From Devosia sp. 66-22 (GTDB lineage: Bacteria > Pseudomonadota > Alphaproteobacteria > Rhizobiales > Devosiaceae): a stretch of 64,000 nt of DNA. The notes under the pieces were generated by a model that was not told where the DNA came from, searched no databases, and saw only the letters and a program-made list of their open reading frames with translations. Positions 8,086 through 17,805 of this stretch are shown here, one piece after another. Every line of letters begins with the position of its first letter. Position 1 is the first letter of the stretch. Location: the NCBI GenBank assembly GCA_001899065.1, contig MKUZ01000030.1, forward strand, positions 79,521-143,520, in the 5' to 3' direction. Made by a program: the position numbers and the translations under genes.

Positions 8086-9618
8086 ATGAAGAAGATGGCA
8101 TTGCTCGCCGCGACGAGCGTCATTGCCTTTCTGTCGGTGAATGCTGCCCAGGCGCAGACCAAGGGCGGCGTGATCGACGTTGCCACGATCGGCGAGCCGC
8201 CCACTCTCGACCCCATGGCGTCCACCGCCGATCTCGTGGGCATCATCACCCAGCACATCTTCGAGACGCTCTACACGTTCGACGCCAAATGGGGTGCGAC
8301 ACCGCTGCTCGCGGCCGGGCTGCCGGCGATCTCGGAGGATGGCAAGACCTACACCATTCCGCTCCGCACTGGAATCAAGTTCCATGACGGCAGCGTGATG
8401 ACGGCGGCCGATGTGGTCGCCTCGCTCGAGCGCTGGACCCGCATCGCCACGCGCGGCAAGCAGGCCGGCGAAGTGATCACCGGCATTACCGCGACCGACG
8501 ATGCCACCGTGACCATCACGCTCTCCAAGCCCTATGCCCCGCTGGTGGCGCTGCTGTCGCTCAACAATGCGGCGGCCATCGTCATCCCGGCGGCCAATGC
8601 CGCGCAGGACCCGCTCGAGAGCTTCATCGGCACCGGCCCTTACAAGCTGCAGGAGCGCGTGCCCGATCAGTACATCCAGCTCGTGCGCTTCGACGACTAC
8701 CAGTCGCTGGGCGGCGAGCCCAACGGCTATGGCGGCGCCCGCAACCAGTACCTGGACGAGATCCGCTTCGTGCCGGTGCCCGATCCGAGCACGCGTATCG
8801 GCGTGGCGGTGTCGGGTCAGTACGACTATGTCGACCAGCTCCCGGTGGAGTCGTTCGAACAGGTCAGCGGCGGGGCCACCGAGCCGGTGGTGCTGGCGCC
8901 GTTCGGCTGGCCGGTGTTCATGATGAACACCAAGGAAGGGCTCAACGCCGACGTCCGCGTCCGCAAGGCCATCCAGGCCGCGCTGGCCCCCGAGGACATG
9001 ATGCTGGCCGCCTTCGGCTCGCCGGACTTCTTCTCCGTCGAGGCTGCCTGGTATCCCGAGAGCTTCGTCTGGCACTCCAATGAGGGGACTGACGCCTACA
9101 AGCCGACCGGCGACACCGAAGCGGCCAAGGCGCTGCTGGCCGAGGCCGGCTATGACGGTACCCCGCTGCGCATCCTCACCAGCCGCCAGTACGAGTTCCA
9201 CTACAAGATGGCGCTGGTCGCCCAGGCCTATCTCGAGGCCGCCGGCTTCAAGGTGCAGATGGACGTGGTGGAGTGGGCGACCCTCACCAAGAACCGCGCC
9301 GACCCGGCACTGTGGGACATCTACATCACCCACAGCCCGTTCCTGCCCGAGCCGTCGCTCATGGGCCTGATGTCGGACACCTCGCCCGGCTGGTGGGCGA
9401 CCGACGCCAAGCATGCCGCGGTGGAAGCGTTCAACGCCGAGAGCGATCCCGCCAGGCGCGCGCAGCTGTTCGTCGATGTCCAGAAGGTCATCTATGACGA
9501 AGTGCCGGGCTACAAGGTGGGCAATTTCAACGCCCTCGCTGCGCAGTCGCCCGACCTCGACGGCGTGACGCCGGCTCCCTGGCCGTACTTCTGGAACGCC
9601 TACGTCACTGCGCAGTAG
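8086..9618 (+). CDS. Dipeptide-type ABC transporter substrate-binding protein (family 5)
   Basis: 510 aa from ATG 8086, chosen because it follows GAGGGAGAACACACA and gives a clean Sec signal peptide (MKKMALLAATSVIAFLSV, cleavage after AQA). The DppA/OppA family pattern is visible: an N-terminal TLDPMASTADL-like segment, then GTGPYKLQE near residue 183. Family 5 proteins bind peptides but also glycosides, opines and nickel. Embedded amidohydrolase, RidA and PLP-enzyme genes argue for a nitrogenous N-acyl compound rather than an ordinary peptide. Confidence 0.9.
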   Translation: MKKMALLAATSVIAFLSVNAAQAQTKGGVIDVATIGEPPTLDPMASTADLVGIITQHIFETLYTFDAKWGATPLLAAGLPAISEDGKTYTIPLRTGIKFHDGSVMTAADVVASLERWTRIATRGKQAGEVITGITATDDATVTITLSKPYAPLVALLSLNNAAAIVIPAANAAQDPLESFIGTGPYKLQERVPDQYIQLVRFDDYQSLGGEPNGYGGARNQYLDEIRFVPVPDPSTRIGVAVSGQYDYVDQLPVESFEQVSGGATEPVVLAPFGWPVFMMNTKEGLNADVRVRKAIQAALAPEDMMLAAFGSPDFFSVEAAWYPESFVWHSNEGTDAYKPTGDTEAAKALLAEAGYDGTPLRILTSRQYEFHYKMALVAQAYLEAAGFKVQMDVVEWATLTKNRADPALWDIYITHSPFLPEPSLMGLMSDTSPGWWATDAKHAAVEAFNAESDPARRAQLFVDVQKVIYDEVPGYKVGNFNALAAQSPDLDGVTPAPWPYFWNAYVTAQ

Positions 9619-9622
9619 GCTG

Positions 9623-9663
9623 CAGAGGCGCCGCCACGGTTCCCGGCCGCGGCGGCGCCTCTG
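9623..9663 (+). promoter_or_regulatory. 13-bp stem-loop between SBP and permease genes
   Basis: CAGAGGCGCCGCC (9623-9635) is exactly complementary to GGCGGCGCCTCTG (9651-9663) with a 15-nt loop. It starts five bases after the SBP stop. There is no clear T-run, so partial termination or 3-prime-end protection of the SBP message is more likely than a complete stop. Confidence 0.7.
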
Positions 9664-9704
9664 TTCCATCGCTCCAGCTCCGGAGCACGCACGAAGGGCA
9701 GCAC

Positions 9705-10646
9705 ATGGTTCGTTCGGCACTCAACCGTATCCTCGGCATGCTGGTGGTGATGGCGCTCGTGGTCACCATCGTCTTCGTGATCGTGCGCGTGACGCCCGGC
9801 GATCCCGCCGCCGTGATGCTCGGCCCCGACGCCACGCCTGCCGATATCGAGAGCCTGCGCGAGCGGCTGGGGCTCAACGCTTCGATCCCCGAGCAGTTCG
9901 CGGTCTATGTCGGCGGCATCATGCGCGGCGATTTCGGCCAGTCGATCTTTCTCAACATGCCGGTCACCGAGGCGCTGCTGCAGCGCACCGAACCGACCTT
10001 CTTCCTCACCATCTTCTCGCTGCTGATCGCAACGCTCATCGCCCTGCCGGTTGGCATCCTGTCCGCCTACTGGCGCGGCTCGATCTTCGACCAGGCGGCC
10101 ACCACGCTCGCCATGTTCGCCGCGTCCATCCCCAGCTTCTGGCTCGGCCTCGTGCTCATGCAGGTCTTCGCCGTGCAACTGGGCTGGTTCGATGCCTCGG
10201 GCTATGGCGGCCCCGGCGCGAGCTTTGCCGAACGCATGCGTCACCTCGTCCTCCCCGCCGTGACATTGGGGCTGATCAGTTCGGCGCTCATCACCCGCTT
10301 CACCCGCGCCTCCATGCTCGACGTGCTCAACGACGACTATGTGCGCACCGCGCGCTCCAAGGGCATGAGCGAGCCGCGTGTCGTGGTGAGGCACGCGCTC
10401 AAGAACGCGCTCATCCCCATCCTCACCGTCATCGGCCTCACCGCCGCGCTGCTGATCTCGGGCGCCATCGTCACCGAGACCGTCTATGGCCTGCCGGGTG
10501 TGGGCAGCCTCATCGTCTCGGCCGTGCTGCGGCGCGACTATCCGCTGATCCAGGGGGCGCTCCTTGTCGTCGCGGGCCTCTACGTGCTGGTCAACTTCAT
10601 CATCGACATGCTCTACCTCGCCATCGATCCGCGGGTGCGCTACTGA
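9705..10646 (+). CDS. Dipeptide-type ABC permease (DppB-like)
   Basis: 313 aa. Begins with the family-typical membrane start (residues 7-27 hydrophobic, then RVTPGDPAAVMLG, the DppB GDP motif). The conserved loop DYVRTARSKGMSE near residue 208 and the end MLYLAIDPRVRY are characteristic. Overlaps the next permease by one base (TGATG). Confidence 0.94.
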   Translation: MVRSALNRILGMLVVMALVVTIVFVIVRVTPGDPAAVMLGPDATPADIESLRERLGLNASIPEQFAVYVGGIMRGDFGQSIFLNMPVTEALLQRTEPTFFLTIFSLLIATLIALPVGILSAYWRGSIFDQAATTLAMFAASIPSFWLGLVLMQVFAVQLGWFDASGYGGPGASFAERMRHLVLPAVTLGLISSALITRFTRASMLDVLNDDYVRTARSKGMSEPRVVVRHALKNALIPILTVIGLTAALLISGAIVTETVYGLPGVGSLIVSAVLRRDYPLIQGALLVVAGLYVLVNFIIDMLYLAIDPRVRY

Positions 10647-11509
10647 TGGCCGCCATCGCTCACAGCGGGTTCCGCGAACCCAATCTGCTCATGAAGATGG
10701 CGAGCCGTCCCACGGCGATGGCCGGCCTGCTGGTGCTCGTCGTCATGATCGCGCTGTCGCTGCTCGCGCCGCTGATCTCGCCTTACGACCCGGCACAGTT
10801 GGCGGTCCGCAACCGGCTCCTGCCGCCGAGCTGGCAGCACCTGTTCGGCACCGACGATCTGGGGCGCGATATCTTCACGCGCGTGCTCTATTCGGGCCGC
10901 ACGTCGATCGCGGTCGGCTTCGCCGTCGTGATCTTCTCGTCCATCGTCGGCGTGTTCCTGGGGCTGATGGCCGGCTTCTTCCGCAAACTCGACGCGCCGG
11001 TCTCCCGGCTGATCGATGCCATGATGGCCTTTCCCGACATCCTGCTCGCCATCGCGCTCGTTGCGGCGCTCGGGGCCTCGGCGACCAACGTGGTGATCGC
11101 GCTCGGCGTCGTCTACGCGCCGCGCCTCGCCCGCGTCGTGCGCGCCTCGACCCTGGTGATCCGCGAGTTGCCCTATGTGGAAGCCGCGCGTGCACTGGGC
11201 GTGCCGACACCGGTGACGCTGGTCCGTCATGTGCTGCGCAATGTCACCTCGCCGCTCCTCGTCCAGGCCACCTTCATCTTCGCCAATGCCATCCTCGCCG
11301 AGGCCGGGCTCTCGTTCCTGGGCGTCGGCATCTCGCCCGACATTCCCACCTGGGGCACCATGATCTCGGTGGGCCGGCAATACATGGAACAGGCGCCCTG
11401 GATCATGTGGTTCCCCGGCGGAGCCATCATCCTCGCCGTGCTCTCCCTGCAATTGATGGGCGACGGGTTGCGTGACTTCCTCGACCCGCGCCTCGCCAAG
11501 GACGTGTGA
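10646..11509 (+). CDS. Dipeptide-type ABC permease (DppC-like)
   Basis: 287 aa. Contains FGTDDLGRDIFTRVLYSGRTS near residues 71-91, the DppC hallmark, then EAARALGVPTP and AEAGLSFLGVG, ending with the GDGLRDFLDPR signature. Partner of the preceding permease. One-base overlap (TGATG) with the amidohydrolase gene that interrupts the transporter set. Confidence 0.94.
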   Translation: MAAIAHSGFREPNLLMKMASRPTAMAGLLVLVVMIALSLLAPLISPYDPAQLAVRNRLLPPSWQHLFGTDDLGRDIFTRVLYSGRTSIAVGFAVVIFSSIVGVFLGLMAGFFRKLDAPVSRLIDAMMAFPDILLAIALVAALGASATNVVIALGVVYAPRLARVVRASTLVIRELPYVEAARALGVPTPVTLVRHVLRNVTSPLLVQATFIFANAILAEAGLSFLGVGISPDIPTWGTMISVGRQYMEQAPWIMWFPGGAIILAVLSLQLMGDGLRDFLDPRLAKDV

Positions 11510-12713
11510 TGTTCGATAATCGCTTCAAGCCGCAGGCCCAGGGCCTCTTGATCAGGAACGCACGGCCGGCGGGCTTCGCCCAGCCGGGGCTCCCGCCCAG
11601 CGTCGATGTGCTGGTCGGGGCGGACGGCATCGTCCGCGACGTCGGCACGGGCATAGCGGCCGACGATGTGCGCATCGTCGAGGGACGCGGTGCCTTCATC
11701 AGTCCTGGCTGGACCGACCTCCACACTCATGTCTGGTACGGCGGCACCGATATCTCCATCCGACCCGAGCAGGCCGGCGCCGCGCGCGGCGTCACCACGC
11801 TGGTCGATGCAGGCTCTGCCGGCGAGGCCAATTTCCATGGGCTGCGCGAGTTCATCATCGAGCCGGCGCGCGAGAACATCTACGCCTATCTCAATCTGGG
11901 ATCGATCGGCCTTGTCGCCTGCAATCGCGTGACCGAGCTGCAGGACATGCGCTCGATCGACATCGACCGCACCATCGCGGTGGCGCGCGAGCATCGCGAC
12001 GTCATCGTCGGTATCAAGGTGCGTGCCAGCGCCGTGATCTCCGGCGGCTGGGACCTCGTGCCGCTCAAGCTGGGCAAGAAGATCGGCCGCATCCTCGGCC
12101 TGCCGGTCATGGTGCATGTGGGCGAGCCGCCGCCGCTCTACGACGATGTGCTGGGCCTGCTCTCGGCCGGCGACATCGTCACGCACTGCTTCAACGGCAA
12201 GCAGGGCGGCTCGATCATCGAGGACGAGGACCTCTACAGGCTCGCTGAGGAGGCCAGCCGCAAGGGCATCATCCTCGATGTGGGCCATGGCGGCGCGTCG
12301 TTCTCCTTCGATGTCGGCCGCGCGGCGCTGGCGCGGGGGCTCAAGCCCAATACGATTTCGACCGATCTGCACAATCGCTCGCTCGATACATCCGTGTGGG
12401 ACTTGGCGACGACAATGAGCAAGCTGCTCTCGCTAGGCATGCCGTTCGAGGACGTCGTGGTCGCATCCACCACAGCTCCCCGGCGTGCCATCGGCAAGCC
12501 GTTCGAGAACCTGCTGGGTGTCGGCAAGCCGGCCGAGTTCACGCTGTTCGATCTCGCCCATACCGATCTGGTGGTTGTCGACAGCCAGGGGGCGAGCAGC
12601 ACGCTGCACCAGACCTTCGAGCCGCGCTTTGCCATTCTGGGCGCTGAGGCGATTGCCGCCAGCCGCTACCAGCCTGAGGCCGGGCACCGCTGCTCCCATT
12701 GCGGAGGAGAGAC

Positions 12714-12717
<4 letters not shown>
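11509..12717 (+). CDS. Amidohydrolase-superfamily deacetylase (COG3964, EF_0837/Atu3266-like)
   Basis: 402 aa from ATG 11509; a GTG one codon upstream is possible. The metal site is visible as HTHVWYG (about residue 73), KVRAS with a lysine probably carboxylated (about 173), MVHVGEPP (about 203), THCFNG (about 226) and STDLHNRS (about 284). This is the COG3964 group, often misannotated as dihydroorotase, and commonly beside a SelA-like PLP gene, as here. As I recall, characterised relatives hydrolyse acetylated (R)-mandelate-type esters; the physiological substrate is unsettled. It sits inside a peptide-type transporter operon, so the imported compound is probably its substrate. Confidence 0.85.
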
Positions 12718-13729
<1,012 letters not shown>

Positions 13730-13733
<4 letters not shown>

Positions 13734-14704
13734 CCGCGCACCACGATGAACAGCCGCTGCTCAGCCTGCGCGAGCTCACCAAGCGCTTCGTCGGCCGCAA
13801 CGGCCGCATCGTCCACGCCGTCGAAAATGTCAGCTTCGACGTCCGCCGCGGGACCACCGTAGGCTTGGTGGGCGAGAGCGGATCGGGCAAGACCACCGTT
13901 GGTCGCGCCGTCCTGCGTCTCGTCGAGCCCACCAGCGGGCAGGCGGTCTTCGACGGCACCGATCTCTTCGCCCTCAAGCAGCGCGACCTGCGGGCCTGGC
14001 GCAAGCGGCTCCAGATCGTGTTCCAGGACCCCTATTCAAGTCTCAATCCGCGCCTCAGGGTCGACGCCATATTGGGAGAGGCGCTCGACGCCTGCGGCTA
14101 TCCTCGTGGCGCGGCCCGCAAGGCGCGCGTCGACGAGCTGATGACCCTGGTGGGCCTTGCGCCGGAATACTCGCGCCGCTTCCCGCACGAATTCTCCGGT
14201 GGCCAGCGCCAGCGCATCGGCATCGCCCGGGCGCTGGCGGTCGAGCCCGACTTCATCGTCGCGGACGAGCCCGTCTCGGCTCTCGACGTGTCGGTCCAGG
14301 CGCAGGTGCTCAACCTGCTCGGCGATCTCCAGCGCAAGCTCGGCCTGACAATGCTCTTCATCGCCCATGACCTCAGCGTCGTCGAATATCTGTGCGACGA
14401 GGTCGTGGTGATGTATCTGGGGCGTGTCATGGAGCGCGGTCCCTCGCGACAGGTCTATGCCAGGCCCCGGCACCCTTATACCAGAGCACTGCTCGCGACC
14501 GCACCGGTGCCCGATCCAACCCGCAAGCGCACGCATGTGCCGCTGGCGGGGGACATTCCGTCGCCCATCGACCCGCCCTCCGGCTGTGTCTTCCGCACCC
14601 GCTGCCCCATGGCCATCGAGGCCTGTGCCGGCGCTGTTCCGCCCACCGAGCATATCGGCGGCAATCATCACGTCGCCTGCATTCGTCATGGCGAGCTAGC
14701 CTGA
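13730..14704 (+). CDS. Dipeptide-type ABC transporter ATPase (DppF-like)
   Basis: 324 aa. Walker A GESGSGKT at about residues 48-55, Q-loop VFQDPYSSLNPR, signature [15 protein letters not shown], Walker B DFIVADEPVSALD, and the C-terminal DppF tail with PPSGCVFRTRC. Second ATPase of the 8086-14704 importer. Confidence 0.95.
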
Positions 14705-14720
14705 TCTGGAGTTCCGTTCT

Positions 14721-15212
14721 ATGAGTGCATCCGAGCTTGCCGCGCGTCCGGACGTCAGTCCGTATGACCGTCTTGCTGCTCTGGGTATCGTCTTGCCCGC
14801 CGCGCCGTCGCCCATCGCCAACTTCGTCACCCATGTCAGCGAGGGCGGCCTGCTCTTTCTGTCGGGGCAGGGGCCGAGCGAAGCCGATGGCACGCTGCAT
14901 CGCGGCAAGGTGGGGGCGGATGTGACGGTCCAGTCGGCCTATGCGCATGCAAGGCTGACCGGCATCAACCTGATCGCGGTGATGGAGGCGGCGCTCGGCG
15001 ACCTTCGGCGCGTGCGCCGCATTGTCAAGTTGCTCGGCATGGTCAATGCCGCTTCCGATTTCGGCGACCATCCGGCGGTGATCGATGGTTGTTCCGATCT
15101 CATGCGCGCCGTCTTCGGCGACAGGGGCACTCATGCGCGCTCGGCCGTCGGCTTCGGTTCGCTGCCGAACCAGATCACCGTCGAGATCGAAGCCATCATA
15201 GCGTTCGACTAA
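14721..15212 (+). CDS. RidA/YjgF-family protein
   Basis: 163 aa. The RidA core is recognisable from LFLSGQGPSEADG through QSAYAHARLTGINLIAVMEAALGDL to the C-terminal block ITVEIEAIIAFD. RidA proteins hydrolyse reactive enamine/imine intermediates released by PLP enzymes. It lies directly before a SelA-like PLP gene, so quenching an enamine made by that enzyme is a natural role. It is longer than classical RidA (about 130 aa), matching the YjgF/chorismate-mutase-like subgroup, so imine deaminase activity is not certain. Confidence 0.85.
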   Translation: MSASELAARPDVSPYDRLAALGIVLPAAPSPIANFVTHVSEGGLLFLSGQGPSEADGTLHRGKVGADVTVQSAYAHARLTGINLIAVMEAALGDLRRVRRIVKLLGMVNAASDFGDHPAVIDGCSDLMRAVFGDRGTHARSAVGFGSLPNQITVEIEAIIAFD

Positions 15213-15227
15213 AGGGAGAGAACAGCA

Positions 15228-16436
15228 ATGAGCAAGACCACAGGCGGCGACATCCGCGCCGAACTCGGTCTCCGTCCGGTTATCAACGTATCCGGCACCA
15301 TGACGTCGCTGGGGGCGTCGATCGTGGTGCCCGAAGCCGTGTCGGCGGTGAACCGCGTGCTGACCGAGTTCGTCGAGCTCGGCGACCTGCTTCGGCGGGC
15401 GAGCCGCACCATCGCGGAGCTGACCGGCGCCGAAGCCGGGTTCGTCACCGCGTCCTGCTCGGCGGGCATCAGCCTCGCCGTGGCGGCGGCGATCACCGGC
15501 GACAATCTGTGGGCCATCGAGCAACTGCCCGATACGGGCACGCTGCGCAACGAGGTGCTGATCCAGACCGGCCACATCGTGAGCTACGGCGCTCCGGTCG
15601 ACCAGGCCATCCGGCTGGCAGGCGCCAAGGTCGTCCCGGTTGGGCAGGCGACCAGCGCGCATGGCTATCAGCTCGCCGGCGCGATCAACGACCGCACCGT
15701 CGCGGCGGTCTTCGTGGTGTCCCACCATGTGGTCGACTATGGACAGATTCCGCTCAAGACCTTCGCCGAGATCTGTCACGCCAGGGGCGTGCCGGTCATC
15801 GTCGACGCAGCGTCGGAGTACGATCTGCGCGGCTTCCTCGCCGATGGCGCCGACGTGGTGCTCTACTCCGGACACAAGTTCCTCGGCGGCCCGACCTCGG
15901 GCATTTGCGCCGGCAACAAGGATTTCATCCGTAACATCTACCTCCAGAACCGCGGCATCGGCCGGGGCATGAAGGTGGGCAAGGAGGGCATCGCCGGCGT
16001 GATCGCCGCGCTCGAAGCGTGGAAGACGCGCGACCATGCCGCTGTCCGTGCGCGCGAGAAGCGGGCGCTAGATCTGTGGGTCGAGACGCTGGAGGGCAAG
16101 GCGGGGGTTGCCGCCAGCATCGTTCCCGACCCCACCAGCAATCCGCTCGATCGCCTCAAGGTCACGGTCGACCCCGAAGCGGCGCGCATCACCGCCTGGG
16201 ATCTGGCGCGAGCCATGGCCACCGGGCCGCGCCCCGTGATCGTGCGTGACCATGAGGCCGAGCAAGGCTATGTTCTGCTCGATCCGTGCAATCTGCACGA
16301 GGGTGAGGAGAGCATCGTTGCCGAGCGGCTGCTGGAAGAACTCGAGCGTGCCCGCCAGTCCAACGATATCATCAGCACCCCGCTCGCCGAGCACCTGCTG
16401 GCGCTGGAGAAAAGCATTCTAAAGTGGCCGGACTAG
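15228..16436 (+). CDS. SelA-like / D-glucosaminate-6-P ammonia-lyase-like PLP enzyme
   Basis: 402 aa. Fold-type I PLP enzyme. [14 protein letters not shown] at the N-terminus is the hallmark of the SelA-like group (DgaE, COG1921). The PLP lysine is K217 in [13 protein letters not shown], with [12 protein letters not shown] upstream providing the Asp. Selenocysteine synthase itself is unlikely: it is shorter than SelA and sits in a catabolic operon. Characterised relatives beta-eliminate ammonia from amino-sugar acids. Start ATG 15228 follows AAAGGGAGAG. Adjacent RidA and COG3964 genes support a deacylation, then ammonia-lyase, then imine-hydrolysis route. Confidence 0.85.
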   Translation: MSKTTGGDIRAELGLRPVINVSGTMTSLGASIVVPEAVSAVNRVLTEFVELGDLLRRASRTIAELTGAEAGFVTASCSAGISLAVAAAITGDNLWAIEQLPDTGTLRNEVLIQTGHIVSYGAPVDQAIRLAGAKVVPVGQATSAHGYQLAGAINDRTVAAVFVVSHHVVDYGQIPLKTFAEICHARGVPVIVDAASEYDLRGFLADGADVVLYSGHKFLGGPTSGICAGNKDFIRNIYLQNRGIGRGMKVGKEGIAGVIAALEAWKTRDHAAVRAREKRALDLWVETLEGKAGVAASIVPDPTSNPLDRLKVTVDPEAARITAWDLARAMATGPRPVIVRDHEAEQGYVLLDPCNLHEGEESIVAERLLEELERARQSNDIISTPLAEHLLALEKSILKWPD

Positions 16437-16463
16437 GGGCCGCTGTCTCGAACGGGAATATCG

Positions 16464-17240
16464 ATGAGTGAAGCAAGTCTGGAAACGCCACGGCGTTCCC
16501 GCACCAGTGGCATCGACCGGGCCCTGCAGATTTTCGACTATCTGCAGGCGGCCGGGCAGGCTGCAACGGCCTACGAGATCGCGCGCGCCGTGGGTGCGCC
16601 GATCTCGACCGTCTATACGATCATCGACGATCTGGTGGCCAAGGACCTGCTCGATCGCGACAGGAACGGCCTCATCGGGTTGGGCCGCAGGCTCTACCAC
16701 TATGGCTTGTCCTACGCCCGCAATCTCGACCTGCTGAGTGCTGCCCACCGCGAGATGCACGAGCTTGCCCGTGCCTCGGGCGAGACGGTGCAGGTCTGCG
16801 CGCGCGATCAGGACGTCATGGTGGTGCTGGCGATGGAGGAGGGCGGCGGCGCTTTCCACGTCACCTCGCGCGTTGGCTCGCGAACGCCGCTGAACTGGTC
16901 GGCATCGGGCCGGCTCCTTGTCGGGCATCTGGAGGAAGACGAGCTCGTCGATCTGTTCCGGCGCTCCGCCCGCCCGTCTCCCACTGGTCGAGCCGAAACA
17001 GATCCCCAGGTGCTGGCGGCTGGCGCGCGGCAGGCGCTCCAGCAGCGCCTGTCGATCCAGGCAGGAGAGTCCGACTTCGCTGTCGCCTGCATTGCCGCGC
17101 CAGTCTGCGACACCAGCGGCGTGTGCCACGCGACGATGTCGATCGTGGTGCCCGAGAGCAAGGCCCGCCAGAAGGATTCCGAGCTCGTGGCGCTGGTGCA
17201 GCAGAGCGCCCGCCGCATGGAAAGCCGCCTGGGCTGGTAA
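16464..17240 (+). CDS. IclR-family transcriptional regulator
   Basis: 258 aa. N-terminal winged HTH at residues 10-70 (GIDRALQIFDYLQ then ARAVGAPISTVYTIIDDLVAKDLL), followed by the IclR effector domain including the CIAAPV and VCHATMSIVVP segments. The last gene of the 8086-17240 cluster, 27 nt after the PLP enzyme. The inverted repeat at 8051-8068 is the likely target. It converges with the DUF411 gene with one base between stops. Confidence 0.92.
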   Translation: MSEASLETPRRSRTSGIDRALQIFDYLQAAGQAATAYEIARAVGAPISTVYTIIDDLVAKDLLDRDRNGLIGLGRRLYHYGLSYARNLDLLSAAHREMHELARASGETVQVCARDQDVMVVLAMEEGGGAFHVTSRVGSRTPLNWSASGRLLVGHLEEDELVDLFRRSARPSPTGRAETDPQVLAAGARQALQQRLSIQAGESDFAVACIAAPVCDTSGVCHATMSIVVPESKARQKDSELVALVQQSARRMESRLGW

Positions 17241-17241
17241 C

Positions 17242-17724
17242 TCAGACGGCGTCGCCGCCGCGGAAGCGCATGAACGTCTCCTCGCGGCCCGCCCCGAACG
17301 CGATCACCTCGAAGAGGTCCGGTACGCTGTCCGCCGGTCCCTCCATTCCGGGGGAGCCCATGGGCATACCGGGCACGGCGAGCCCCGTTATCGCCGGTTT
17401 TTCGGCGAGGAGGCGCGCCACCGCCAGCGCCGGAACGTGTCCCTCGAGCACATAGCCCGCCAGTTCCCCGGTGTGGCACGAGCGCAGGGCCTGCGGCACC
17501 GCGAGGCGATCCTTGAGGCCGTCCATGTCGTCGCTCTCGGCAACGGACACCAGATAGCCCGCCAGTTCCATGTGCTTGGCCCAGCCGGTGCAGCAGCCGC
17601 ACCAGGGATCCTTCCACACCTGCAGCGTCACGCCGCTTGCTGCGATCGTGCCGGTCGCGGGCAGCAGCACGCCGGCAGCAAGTCCGGCGCCCACGCGCAG
17701 GAAGTCTCGCCTCGCGATCCGCAT
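17242..17724 (-). CDS. Tat-exported DUF411 metal-binding-like protein
   Basis: 160 aa from ATG at 17724, preferred over an upstream alternative because GGAGCGAAAAA precedes it and it begins with a twin-arginine signal (ARRDFLRVGAGLAAG). The mature part has WKDPWCGCCTGW, the Cys cluster that defines DUF411, then VPGMPMGSPGM. DUF411 proteins are periplasmic, often linked to copper or other metals, function unproven. Unrelated to the sugar operons around it; the 81-nt gap to the GH20 end suggests its own transcription. Confidence 0.85.
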   Translation of the reverse strand: MRIARRDFLRVGAGLAAGVLLPATGTIAASGVTLQVWKDPWCGCCTGWAKHMELAGYLVSVAESDDMDGLKDRLAVPQALRSCHTGELAGYVLEGHVPALAVARLLAEKPAITGLAVPGMPMGSPGMEGPADSVPDLFEVIAFGAGREETFMRFRGGDAV

Positions 17725-17805
17725 TTTTTCGCTCCTGTCAGTGGGCGCGACGCTATCAGGCGCCGCGCCGCAGCGAGACACACAACGGCGTGACCGCCGT
17801 GCGGC

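Noticed and set aside
15228-16436. Selenocysteine synthase (SelA) and a selenoprotein pathway
   Set aside because: The protein is shorter than SelA and lies in a catabolic operon with RidA and COG3964 genes; no selB, selD or tRNA-Sec is visible.
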